A DNA stretch of 19,369 nucleotides from assembly GCA_035570275.1 (NCBI GenBank), contig DATMNI010000388.1:1-19369 (forward strand), read 5' to 3'. Below the pieces are notes generated by a model that was given only the letters and a program-made list of their open reading frames with translations, did no database searches and was not told where the DNA came from. The stretch is from DATMNI01 sp035570275 (GTDB lineage: Bacteria > Acidobacteriota > Terriglobia > Bryobacterales > Bryobacteraceae). The position numbers and the translations under genes are program-made. Positions 6,904 to 14,898 of this stretch are shown one piece after another. The first letter of the stretch is position 1, and each line of letters begins with the position of its first letter.

Positions 6904-9900
6904 ATGTTCCTGCCGCGGACGTGTGGTCCACGTGTTTCTTCCATTCTCTTCGGGTTGTCGATCGTGCTGGTGACGATTACCTCAGCCTGGTCACAAGCAA
7001 CCTCAACGGCGACCGTCACCGGTCTGGTCACTGACGAGCAAAATGCCGCCATCGCAGGCGCTGAAATCCGGCTTCTCGAATCTGCGACCGGCGCTGCCGA
7101 GACGACCGTGTCCAACGAAACGGGCCGGTACGTAATCGTCAACGTGCAGCCAGGAACCTATATTGTCACCATCAGCAAGCAGGGCTTCACCGTCCACAAG
7201 ATCAACTCGCAAAAGGTCGATTTGGGCGAGTCGCTGTCGATCAATGCGACGTTAAAGGTCGGTTCGACATCGACCACGGTGGAAGTCACCGCCTCGGCCG
7301 GCGCCGACCTGCAGACCACCAACGCCACCGTCGGCAACACGCTGACCAGCGCCGCCTTGATGCTGCTGCCCAACCTGGGCCGCGACGTGGCCACGCTGGC
7401 GGTACTGCAACCCGGCACCACGCCCAGCGGCATGACCGCCGGCGCGTATTCGGATCAGAACGTGTTCATGCTCGACGGCGGCAACAACTCCGACGACATG
7501 GCCGGCAATAATACCAGCTACGTGACCAACTTTACAGGCACCGGCGGCACGCAGACCAACGGCAGCCCGTCCGGCATCGTGCCCACGCCAGTGGAAAGTA
7601 TCGAAGAATTCAAGGTGGGCAGTTTTAATCAGTCCGCAGACTTCTCCGGCTCCATCGGCTCGCAGATTCAGATGGCGACCAAGCGCGGCACCAACACCTA
7701 TCACGGCTCCGCCTATGGCTACTACTTCGCCACCAACGTGGGCGCGGCCAACAGTTGGAACAACAATCACACCCCGGCCAACGGGCTCAGCTACACCGCG
7801 CTGCCATCCAATCACCGCAGCCGCTTCGGCGGTTCGCTGGGCGGCGTGCTGCTGCCCAAGATGCTGGGCGGCAAGACTTACGTCTTCGTGAATTACGAAG
7901 GCAGCCGATTCCCCAACGTCGGTCCCTACGAGCGCAATTCGCCCTCGGCGCTGCTGCGGGCCGGCGTCATCCAGGTGGCCGATGCCTCGGGCAAGTATCA
8001 GGCATATAATCTCAACCCTAACCCGGTCACGGTCAACGGCGTGACGTACCAGCCGGCGCAGTGCGGAGGCAGCCTGTGCGACCCGCGCGGGATTGGCCTC
8101 AACCCGGTGATCTCGGCGATCTGGAAGTATATGCCGGCGCCGACCGATTTCACGGGGGCCGCCGGTGACGGCGCCAATGTGGGCGGCTACATCTCCACAC
8201 TGCGCGCGCCGCTGGTTCAGAACTCCTATGTGTCCCGCATCGACCACGATTTCAACGAGAAGAACCGCTTCTTCGCCAGCTACCGTTACTCCACGGTAAC
8301 CAGCTTGACCAACAATCAGGTGGACATCGGCGGCTTGGTGGGCGGCGGCACCCTGGGAACACCGGTGGCCACGGCGCCGCGCGTGCAGCGGCCCTCGTAT
8401 TGGGTGATGGGCCTGACCAGCGCCATCACTCCCACCATCACCAACGATTTCAAGTATAACTACTCGCGCAATTACTGGCAGTGGTTCCTCACCGGCGGAG
8501 ACGTGCCGCAGTTGCCGGGCCTGGCCGGCGCGGTGGAAATCGCCGGCGAGAGCAGCAACGCGCTGATCCCGTACAACGTGAATACCCAGAACACGCGCAC
8601 CCGTTACTGGGACGGCAAGGACAACCTGCTCAAAGACGACGTGACCCTCATCAAGGGCAACCACCTGTTGCAGGTCGGTGGTTCCTATCAGCGCAACTAC
8701 AACCAGCATTCGCGCACGGACAACGGCCAGGGCATCAACAACTCGCTTACTTACCAGGTCACCTCTTCCAACATCAATTTCGGCAACTTCACCTATCCGA
8801 CGGGTATGCCTTCCAACCAGTCGAGTAACTTCAACACCTATTACTCCTACGTGTTGGGCATGGTGAGCCAGTCGCAATTGGTCTACACCCGCTCCGGTCC
8901 CAATCTCACCCTGGGACCGGTCGGCTCCAGCACCGTGGCGGGCAGCGTGATTCCCTATTACAACACCTACTTCGCCGACACCTGGCACGTCAAGCCGAGC
9001 GTGACCATCTCCTACGGTCTCAGCTACCAGTTGGAAATGCCGCCGCACGAAGCCAACGGCAAGCAGGTCATGCTGGTCTATCAAGATGGTTCCCCCGTGG
9101 TGACGTCGGACTACATGGCGCAGCGCGAGAAAGCCGCGCTGGCCGGTTCGGTGTACAACCCGACGCTGGGTTTCGCTACCGTGAACAACATCGGGACCGG
9201 CCGCCAGTACCCGTACGATCCCTTCTACGGCGGATTAGCCCCGCACTTCTCGATCGCCTGGAATCCCAAGTTCAACGATGGCCTCCTGGGCAAACTGTTC
9301 GGCAGCAACGCTACCGTTTTGCGCGCCGGCTATGGCCGTCTTTACGGCCGTCAGAACGGCGTGATTCAGATACTGACGCCGCTACTGGCACCCGGATTGC
9401 TACAGGCGGTATCCTGCACCGGCGTCAGCCGGACGGGACAATGTCTGGGTAACAACGGTGTCGACCCCAGCACGGCTTTCCGCATCGGACCGGACGGAAA
9501 TGCCGCTCCGCTGCCTTCGGTAACGCAGACGCTGGGTCAACCATATCTTCCGGGCGTGGGCGGCAACGCCGGCGCTTCCGACGTAACCGCCGACGATCCG
9601 CATTACCGGCCGGAACGCACCGACAACCTCACCGTCAGCCTGCAACGGCAGATCAACAAGACCGTCAGCATGGAAGTGGGCTACATCGGCCGCGTCATCC
9701 GGAATGAGCTGATGTCGATCAATCTGGATTCGGTTCCGTACATGACCACGCTCGGCGGCCAGACGTTCGCCAATGCGTTTGCCCAGACTTACTCCGCGGT
9801 CAACGCGGGCGGGACCCCGGCTGTGCAACCCTTCTTCGAAGCCGCGCTCGGCGGGGCCAATTCGGCCTACTGCACCGGCTTTAGCAGTTGCACCGCCGCG

Positions 9901-10881
9901 GTCGCATCCAAGAATGCCGCCGCCATCAAGAATACGGCCGTTTCCGATCTGTGGACAGCGCTATATAAGGCTCCAGGCTGGACGCTGGGCCGCAGCCTGG
10001 TGGCCCAGCCGCTCGGCGCGGGCCTTCCCAGCCAGGGCTATACGTTCCTGGAGTCCACGGCCCTCGGTTTCGGCAACTACAACGCACTGTTCATCACCCA
10101 CCACATCCGCGATTTCCATGGGATCACGGCCATCAGTAATTTCACCTGGGGCCGCGCCCTCGGCACCAACACCACATCGCAGGCCAGCAGCTCCATCACG
10201 GAGTTGGACAATTACAACCTGCATAACGACTACGGCATACAGCCGTTCGACGTCAAGTTCATCTACAACATCGCCATGTACTACTCGCCCAAGATCTACC
10301 AAAACCAGAAGGGCGTAGTGGGCAAGCTACTCGGCGGCTGGACCTTCTCGCCGCTGTTCACCGCGCAGAGCGGGAACCCATTTTCGCCGACCTATAGCGA
10401 AGGCGGCTGCACGGGCTGCCAGGCGTTCGGCGAAGTCAGCACCACGTCGTCGGCCACCACCTCGTTGTCCACTAACGCGCCGGCGGCCGCCCCGTACACG
10501 GGCGGAAGCAATGCGAACTACAACGTGGCGGGTTCCAATGGAGTCGGCACCACCAACCCGACCGGCGTCAACATGTTCGCCGATCCGGCCGCGGTGCTGG
10601 CCGAGTTCCGCAAGTGCATTCTGGGCTACGACGCCAATTGCGCCGGCTTCGCCATGCGCACGGTCCCGCGCTGGAATGTCGATCTTGGCGTCCACAAGAC
10701 CATCGCGGTTTGGCGCGAAGGCATGGGCGCCGATTTCAGCGTCCAGTTCACCAACGTGATGAACCATGTAGTGATGGGCACGCCGACGATGACGGTCACC
10801 AGCCCGTCCACGTTCGGCCGCATCACCGGCACAGCCAATACCCCGCGCAACATGGAGTTCGGTCTGAGGCTTCACTTCTAG
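6904..10881 (+). CDS. TonB-dependent receptor, Oar-like, with carboxypeptidase regulatory-like domain
   Basis: A 1325-aa outer-membrane protein. Residues 1-31 are a signal peptide (hydrophobic ILFGLSIVLVTITSAWS, cleavage after SQA). Residues about 38-118 form a CarboxypepD_reg/CNA-B-like fold (TATVTGLVTDEQNAAIAGAEI, later GRYVIVNVQPGTYIVTI). Residues about 137-280 form the plug (LPNLGRDVATLAVLQPG, then NVFMLDGGNNSDDMAGN). The rest is a large aromatic-rich barrel ending in NMEFGLRLHF. A C-terminal phenylalanine is the usual signal for outer-membrane insertion. Oar-like receptors of this size are abundant in Acidobacteria and are linked to uptake of large substrates or to outer-membrane export, but the substrate cannot be read from sequence. 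The gene has its own promoter and terminator and so is probably monocistronic. Confidence 0.92.
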   Translation: MFLPRTCGPRVSSILFGLSIVLVTITSAWSQATSTATVTGLVTDEQNAAIAGAEIRLLESATGAAETTVSNETGRYVIVNVQPGTYIVTISKQGFTVHKINSQKVDLGESLSINATLKVGSTSTTVEVTASAGADLQTTNATVGNTLTSAALMLLPNLGRDVATLAVLQPGTTPSGMTAGAYSDQNVFMLDGGNNSDDMAGNNTSYVTNFTGTGGTQTNGSPSGIVPTPVESIEEFKVGSFNQSADFSGSIGSQIQMATKRGTNTYHGSAYGYYFATNVGAANSWNNNHTPANGLSYTALPSNHRSRFGGSLGGVLLPKMLGGKTYVFVNYEGSRFPNVGPYERNSPSALLRAGVIQVADASGKYQAYNLNPNPVTVNGVTYQPAQCGGSLCDPRGIGLNPVISAIWKYMPAPTDFTGAAGDGANVGGYISTLRAPLVQNSYVSRIDHDFNEKNRFFASYRYSTVTSLTNNQVDIGGLVGGGTLGTPVATAPRVQRPSYWVMGLTSAITPTITNDFKYNYSRNYWQWFLTGGDVPQLPGLAGAVEIAGESSNALIPYNVNTQNTRTRYWDGKDNLLKDDVTLIKGNHLLQVGGSYQRNYNQHSRTDNGQGINNSLTYQVTSSNINFGNFTYPTGMPSNQSSNFNTYYSYVLGMVSQSQLVYTRSGPNLTLGPVGSSTVAGSVIPYYNTYFADTWHVKPSVTISYGLSYQLEMPPHEANGKQVMLVYQDGSPVVTSDYMAQREKAALAGSVYNPTLGFATVNNIGTGRQYPYDPFYGGLAPHFSIAWNPKFNDGLLGKLFGSNATVLRAGYGRLYGRQNGVIQILTPLLAPGLLQAVSCTGVSRTGQCLGNNGVDPSTAFRIGPDGNAAPLPSVTQTLGQPYLPGVGGNAGASDVTADDPHYRPERTDNLTVSLQRQINKTVSMEVGYIGRVIRNELMSINLDSVPYMTTLGGQTFANAFAQTYSAVNAGGTPAVQPFFEAALGGANSAYCTGFSSCTAAVASKNAAAIKNTAVSDLWTALYKAPGWTLGRSLVAQPLGAGLPSQGYTFLESTALGFGNYNALFITHHIRDFHGITAISNFTWGRALGTNTTSQASSSITELDNYNLHNDYGIQPFDVKFIYNIAMYYSPKIYQNQKGVVGKLLGGWTFSPLFTAQSGNPFSPTYSEGGCTGCQAFGEVSTTSSATTSLSTNAPAAAPYTGGSNANYNVAGSNGVGTTNPTGVNMFADPAAVLAEFRKCILGYDANCAGFAMRTVPRWNVDLGVHKTIAVWREGMGADFSVQFTNVMNHVVMGTPTMTVTSPSTFGRITGTANTPRNMEFGLRLHF

Positions 10882-10915
10882 GAGACAGGAGACAGGGGAC
10901 AGGAGACAGGGGACG
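10881..10915. repeat. Heptamer tandem repeat, five copies of GGRGACN
   Basis: Five 7-bp units run from the last base of the TonB receptor stop codon: GGAGACA, GGAGACA, GGGGACA, GGAGACA, GGGGACG. A degenerate continuation (gagtcagaagacaga) leads into the terminator. This is a simple-sequence tract likely to change length by slippage, and it lies outside the coding frame. Confidence 0.85.
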
Positions 10916-10940
10916 GAGTCAGAAGACAGAAATAAAATCG

Positions 10941-10972
10941 ACGGGACCAGGCGCTGCCTGGTCCCGTTTTTT
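10941..10972 (+). terminator. Intrinsic terminator of the TonB-dependent receptor
   Basis: A 12-bp perfect stem (10941-10952 with 10956-10967) with a GCT loop is followed by a run of six T at 10967-10972. It lies 60 bases after the receptor stop codon. Confidence 0.9.
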
Positions 10973-11065
10973 CTGGTATACCGGTCCTGTGAGAGACTTG
11001 GGGTGCAATTCCGCGGGCCCACCCGACGGAGGAGGCGAGGCTTCCCCTATCCCGATTGGAACCAA

Positions 11066-13510
11066 ATGCTGCAAACTCTCCGTTACGCGCTCCGCATGAT
11101 GGCCAAAAGCCCAGGCTTTACGGCCGTGGCAGTGCTCACCCTGGCCCTGGGAATCGGCGCCAACACCGCCATTTTCAGCGTCGTCAACGCTCTGCTGCTG
11201 CGGTCCCTGCCCCTGGAGACGCCCGACCGGCTGGTGCAGGTATCCGTCCTGAACCAGGCCCGCGGCCTGCAGACGGTTCCGTTTTCCCTCTCCGCTTTTG
11301 AGAGCCTTCGCGACCGCAACCGGTCGTTTTCCGGCATCGCCGCCATCGCCGGCGAAACTTTCACTCTCACCGGCGGCGACCGGCCCGAGCAACTCGCCGC
11401 CGCGCGCGTCTCGCCGAATTTCTTCGACCTGCTTGGGGTGCAGCCGATGATGGGCCGCGGCTTTCAAACGGCCGAAGGCGAACCGGGCGGCCGTCCCGTC
11501 GCCATCGTCAGCCACAGCTTCTGGAAGCGCCGCTTTGCGTCCGACCCTGACATTCTCGGCAAGCCCCTGACGCTCAGCCAGGACGTCTACACCATCATCG
11601 GAGTGATGCCGCCCGAGTTTCCTTTCCCCCGGCCCGATCTCAGCCTCTGGGTGACGCGCGTCATGAAGTACAGCGTCCTGCAGCCGGAGCAGATCCAGTT
11701 TGGAGCCGGATATCTGCTGTCTCTGGCGCGGCTCAAACCGGGCGTTTCCATGGCTCAGGGCGAAGCCGAAATGGCCGTGCTGCGCGGCCAATACCGGCGG
11801 AAACATCCGGGCGCCCCCGATGCCAGCATCAACGGCCGGTTCAGCCTGGTCCCGCTCCAGGAAAGCCTGGTGAGCGACATCCGGCCGACGCTGATGATTC
11901 TCACCGGCGCGGTGGCTTTGGTGCTGCTCATCGCCTGCGCCAATGTGGCCGGTCTGACGCTCGCGCGGGCCGCCGGCCGCGCCAAGGAGATCGCCGTGCG
12001 CGCCGCTCTGGGGGCCAGCCGGTTTCAGTTGATCCGCCATCTGCTGGTGGAAAGCGTGGTGCTGGCTGCCGCGGGCGCGGCGCTCGGCATCCTGTTGGCA
12101 CAATGGGGCGTGGAGGCGCTAACTCGCGGCGCCTTGACCCAAGCCGGTTCGGGCACTTTGCCAGGCTTCCAACCCATCCGCGTCGATACCCCGGTGCTGG
12201 CATTCACGGTGGTGTTGTCGCTTGCCACCGGTATCATCTTTGGCCTGATGCCCGCGCTGCAGGTTTCACGCCCCGACCTCAACAGCATCCTGCGCGATGG
12301 CGGCTGGGGCGCCACTGACGGCGCTGGCCGGCATAGCACGCGCAGCCTGCTGGTGGCCGGACAAATGGCGCTCTCCATTGTGCTGCTCATCGGCGCCGGG
12401 CTGCTGATCGAAAGCTTCCGCCGATTGCAGAGCGTGAATCCCGGCTTCGACCCGCAGCACGCCCTTACGGCCCGGGTGGCGCTTCCGCCGTCCAAGTATC
12501 CGGACACCACGCGCCGGACGCAGTTTCTGCGCGAAGTGGTCGGCCGGCTGGAAAGCATGCCGGGCGTTATTTCAGCCAGCGCCCAATTGAGCATCCCGAT
12601 GGGTGTGGGCGTGTTATCGCCGGTCCTCGCCGATGGCCAACCCAACGTTCCGGCGGGCCAGAGGCCGCTTTCGGCATGGAGTTCCCTCACCCCCGGCTTT
12701 TTCAGAACCATGGGCATCCCGCTGCTGCGCGGGCGCGACTTCACCTGGGCCGACGATGCCCAATCGCCGCGGGTGCTGATCGTCAGCGAGTCGCTGGCGC
12801 GCCGCTTCTGGCCCGACGAAAACCCGCTCGGCAAACACTGTACCTTTACGCGGCTGCAGGCGGCTTTCGAAATCGTCGGAGTTGCCGGTGACACCAAGGT
12901 CCGCGGCCTGGATGCCGACCCCGGCATGATGATGTACACGCCATACCCGCAGTGGACCTGGCCGGCCATGGCCCTGACCATCCGTACCGCCGGCGACCCG
13001 CGCGCCCTCGCCAGCGGACTTCGGGCGGCGGTCGCGGCCGTCGATAAGGACCAGCCCGTTACGGGAGTTCAGACGCTGGAAGACGCGGTTGCTGTCACGC
13101 TGCAAGAGCGCCGCCAGACCATGTACCTGATCAGCGGATTCGCCGCCATCGCGATGCTGCTGGCCGTGATCGGTCTCTACGGCGTGATGGCGTATTCGGT
13201 AGCGCAGCGCACCAAGGAGATCGGCATCCGGCAGGCCATCGGCGCCCAGCGCGCCGACATCCTGCGGATGGTGCTGGGCCAGGGCATGCGGCTCAGCCTG
13301 GCCGGAATTGCCGTGGGCACGGCCGCCGCCGTTGGGCTGACACGCCTGATCGCCAGCCTGATCGACAAGATGCTCTTCCACGTGAGCGCCACCGACCCGC
13401 TCACCTACGCCGCCATCGCGCTGCTCTTCCTGGTGGTGGCCCTGGCGGCGACGTACATCCCGGCATGGCGCGCCACGCGGGTAGATCCACTGGCGGCCTT
13501 GCGCCAGTAA
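11066..13510 (+). CDS. ADOP-family ABC-type permease (MacB/FtsX-like)
   Basis: An 814-aa inner-membrane protein of the acidobacterial duplicated orphan permease type. It begins MLQTLRYALRMMAKSPGFTA, then transmembrane helix 1 (residues about 18-44, LTLALGIGANTAIFSVVNALLL). A periplasmic MacB_PCD domain follows, then a first FtsX domain at about residues 275-415 (ALVLLIACANVAGLTLARA, EIAVRAALGASR). A central helix (SLLVAGQMALSIVLLIGAGLL) leads to a second periplasmic domain and a second FtsX domain (GLYGVMAYSVAQRTKEIGIRQAIGAQ). Length and order match the family. ATG 11066 was chosen because the family starts with this sequence. However, the best Shine-Dalgarno-like tract (GGAGGAGG, 11028-11035) ends 30 bases upstream, which is too far. 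The alternative is GTG 11003, adding 21 unlike residues. No ATP-binding subunit is nearby, as is usual for these orphans. Its substrate is unknown. Confidence 0.9.
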   Translation: MLQTLRYALRMMAKSPGFTAVAVLTLALGIGANTAIFSVVNALLLRSLPLETPDRLVQVSVLNQARGLQTVPFSLSAFESLRDRNRSFSGIAAIAGETFTLTGGDRPEQLAAARVSPNFFDLLGVQPMMGRGFQTAEGEPGGRPVAIVSHSFWKRRFASDPDILGKPLTLSQDVYTIIGVMPPEFPFPRPDLSLWVTRVMKYSVLQPEQIQFGAGYLLSLARLKPGVSMAQGEAEMAVLRGQYRRKHPGAPDASINGRFSLVPLQESLVSDIRPTLMILTGAVALVLLIACANVAGLTLARAAGRAKEIAVRAALGASRFQLIRHLLVESVVLAAAGAALGILLAQWGVEALTRGALTQAGSGTLPGFQPIRVDTPVLAFTVVLSLATGIIFGLMPALQVSRPDLNSILRDGGWGATDGAGRHSTRSLLVAGQMALSIVLLIGAGLLIESFRRLQSVNPGFDPQHALTARVALPPSKYPDTTRRTQFLREVVGRLESMPGVISASAQLSIPMGVGVLSPVLADGQPNVPAGQRPLSAWSSLTPGFFRTMGIPLLRGRDFTWADDAQSPRVLIVSESLARRFWPDENPLGKHCTFTRLQAAFEIVGVAGDTKVRGLDADPGMMMYTPYPQWTWPAMALTIRTAGDPRALASGLRAAVAAVDKDQPVTGVQTLEDAVAVTLQERRQTMYLISGFAAIAMLLAVIGLYGVMAYSVAQRTKEIGIRQAIGAQRADILRMVLGQGMRLSLAGIAVGTAAAVGLTRLIASLIDKMLFHVSATDPLTYAAIALLFLVVALAATYIPAWRATRVDPLAALRQ

Positions 13511-13628
13511 TGGGGCACGCCTTCGTGCGTGCCGCAACCTGCCGACGCCCCGCCCTCAAAAGGCCAAAACCGCGAAGTTCCGCGCTTTTCAAAATTAACT
13601 CCTTTCCAATCAGCGCGAAAAATCGACC

Positions 13629-13650
13629 AACCGCTAGGGCTAGCGGTTTT
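13629..13650 (+). terminator. Probable terminator of the ADOP permease
   Basis: An 8-bp perfect stem AACCGCTA/TAGCGGTT (13629-13636 with 13641-13648) with a GGGC loop runs into four T at 13647-13650. It lies about 120 bases after the permease stop. The U-tract is short, so efficiency is uncertain. Confidence 0.6.
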
Positions 13651-13747
13651 GCCTTCAGCCGGGTCAGTCTCGACGCGGCGCAGTTGAATAAGGCGCTGCG
13701 GATCGTGTGGCCATCGACGACGGTACCATGTGTAGTGCAGGTCAGCG

Positions 13748-14083
13748 ATGGAAGAGATCCACATCGAGTACGGGATGCCCACGGTCGCTGAGGCGATGCC
13801 GTTACTGACGGAGCGCCTTCGTAGCCTCAAGAAGTCGGGTGCCAAGGCAGTGAAGATCATTCACGGCTACGGGTCAACCGGGAAGGGCGGGAGACTTCGG
13901 AAGGCCACTCTTACCCTGCTTGAAGAGTCGAAGCAGACCGGGTTAATAAGAGACTTCGTTATCGGTGAACAGTGGTCGAAGTTCGAACTGCGCACGCTCA
14001 CGCTGATTGACCGGATGCCGACGCTGTACAAGGATCAGGATCTCGAACGCCACAACCGTGGGATCACGGTTGTTTTCCTATGA
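13748..14083 (+). CDS. Small Smr-domain protein
   Basis: A 111-aa soluble protein, about one Smr domain long. Residues 36-48 read KIIHGYGSTGKGG, the HGxGxG motif of Smr domains (found in MutS2 C-termini and stand-alone nucleases). The C-terminus (NRGITVVFL) matches the usual final strand. The N-terminal LDLHG motif of the family is degenerate here: IHIEYG at residues 4-9, followed by the expected helix TVAEAMPLLTERLRSL. Stand-alone Smr proteins cut or nick DNA or act on RNA at stalled ribosomes, but with the first motif altered, activity cannot be assumed. ATG 13748 has a weak GCAGG ribosome binding site and no in-frame competitor. It stands alone, with no neighbour that explains its role. 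Confidence 0.75.
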   Translation: MEEIHIEYGMPTVAEAMPLLTERLRSLKKSGAKAVKIIHGYGSTGKGGRLRKATLTLLEESKQTGLIRDFVIGEQWSKFELRTLTLIDRMPTLYKDQDLERHNRGITVVFL

Positions 14084-14124
14084 GCGACCTTCACGGCCCG
14101 GCAACTTAGAAAGCGGGGCGCTGA

Positions 14125-14307
14125 CGCTACGCCCTGCGTGCGCTTTCCGAAATTAAAATCCGCCGAGTCGAAAACCACGTTGGCACTTGCCCAGTCTGTG
14201 AGGACCGGCTGCAAGAGGAAGTCGATTCGTGGGCGGCTATGCGTTCTTCCAGTGTGGACCCCAGGGTGTGCGGCGCCCCAGAGGCTACTTACGCGCCGTC
14301 ACCGTGA
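14125..14307 (+). pseudogene. Start-less relic of a zinc-finger (CxxC) regulatory protein
   Basis: The frame is open from just after a stop at 14122-14124 to TGA at 14305-14307. It reads ...LSEIKIRRVENHVGTC, then PVCEDRLQEEVDSWAAM. This is the pattern VExH(x3)CxxC-x-x-[DR]RL seen in anti-sigma-factor-like zinc fingers and in short acidobacterial zf-HC2 proteins. There is no usable start codon before the motif (the first ATG is at 14239), so only the 3' part of the gene survives. The last residues run into the end of the RidA gene on the other strand. Recognition rests on about 35 residues. Confidence 0.4.
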
Positions 14308-14734
14308 CTTCGATGCGCGCCTTGGCGTTGGCCAGCTTCGTCACCCCAACCGTGGTTCGCGAAGGCCTGGATTCGGTGAAGACCTTGCCGTACACGCCAT
14401 TCATTTTGGCGAACAGGTCGACGTCCGTCAGGTAAATCTGCACGGCCACCACGTCTTTGTACGTCATCCCCGCGGCCTTGAGTATGATCCCGATGTTGTC
14501 CAGCACCTGCTTGACTTCGGCTTCGAAATCCGCCGGCAATTCCTTGGTTTTCAGGTCCTGGCCGATCTGGCCAGAAACGTAAAGCGTGCCATCCACCAGG
14601 ATGGCCGGGCTGAACATGGGCGCCGGCGCGCCCGGAGCGGGCGCGAATTCCGGCGGATTGATGACCTTCTTGGCTGCCGTCATCGGAAGGCAAAGGCAGG
14701 CAGCGGCAAACAGCGCGCAGATGATTTTTCTCAT
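14285..14734 (-). CDS. Exported RidA-family (YjgF/YER057c/UK114) protein
   Basis: A 149-aa protein. Residues 1-21 (MRKIICALFAAACLCLPMTA) form a signal peptide, and the rest is one RidA domain. It has LYVSGQIG at residues 51-58, NIGIILKAAGMTYKDVV at 80-96, an F-x-x-MN-x-VYGKVF block, PSRTTVGV and a final ARIEVTVTA. The residues that bind the substrate in active RidA, an arginine (R126) and a glutamate (E142), are present. Cytoplasmic RidA removes reactive enamine/imine intermediates from PLP enzymes. An exported form must act on something else or in the periplasm, and its substrate is unknown. ATG 14734 is preferred to an upstream in-frame TTG (14743) because it gives a cleaner signal peptide. 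No strong ribosome binding site precedes it. Confidence 0.88.
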   Translation of the reverse strand: MRKIICALFAAACLCLPMTAAKKVINPPEFAPAPGAPAPMFSPAILVDGTLYVSGQIGQDLKTKELPADFEAEVKQVLDNIGIILKAAGMTYKDVVAVQIYLTDVDLFAKMNGVYGKVFTESRPSRTTVGVTKLANAKARIEVTVTARK

Positions 14735-14750
14735 GTGTGCCAATGTACCA

Positions 14751-14873
14751 CTACGGCACGAAAATCACATAGATGGCGTAACCCATCGCCGCAGCCACCG
14801 CCAGACAGATCAGTCCCGAGACCCTGCGCCGCGCCAGAAAAAGATCAGCGCCATGGTTGCCAACCTGCCCCAC
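14751..14873 (-). CDS. Possible 40-aa single-pass membrane peptide
   Basis: A minus-strand frame from GTG 14873 to TAG 14751-14753 would encode 40 residues with a clear transmembrane segment (GLICLAVAAAMGYAIYVIFV) preceded by three arginines. Its stop is 16 bases before the RidA start, which lacks its own ribosome binding site, so translational coupling is conceivable. Against it, the start is GTG with no convincing ribosome binding site, the 5' end overlaps a palindromic repeat, and nothing similar is recognised. It could equally be the 3' relic of a longer membrane-protein gene. Confidence 0.25.
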   Translation of the reverse strand: MGQVGNHGADLFLARRRVSGLICLAVAAAMGYAIYVIFVP

Positions 14874-14874
14874 A
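14855..14874. repeat. Copy 2 of ggttNNcaacctgccccaca motif
   Basis: This copy differs from 6713-6732 only in the two central palindrome bases. It lies 25 bases ahead of the ATPase start. Two copies in 19 kb suggest a dispersed intergenic repeat of the genome. Confidence 0.55.
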
Positions 14875-14898
14875 GACTCCTGCTATCCTGAGGGCCTG

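Noticed and set aside
7252..9084. A 610-residue minus-strand open frame opposite the TonB receptor
   Set aside because: Histidine/glycine/arginine-rich shadow of a GC-rich gene with clear family motifs on the plus strand.
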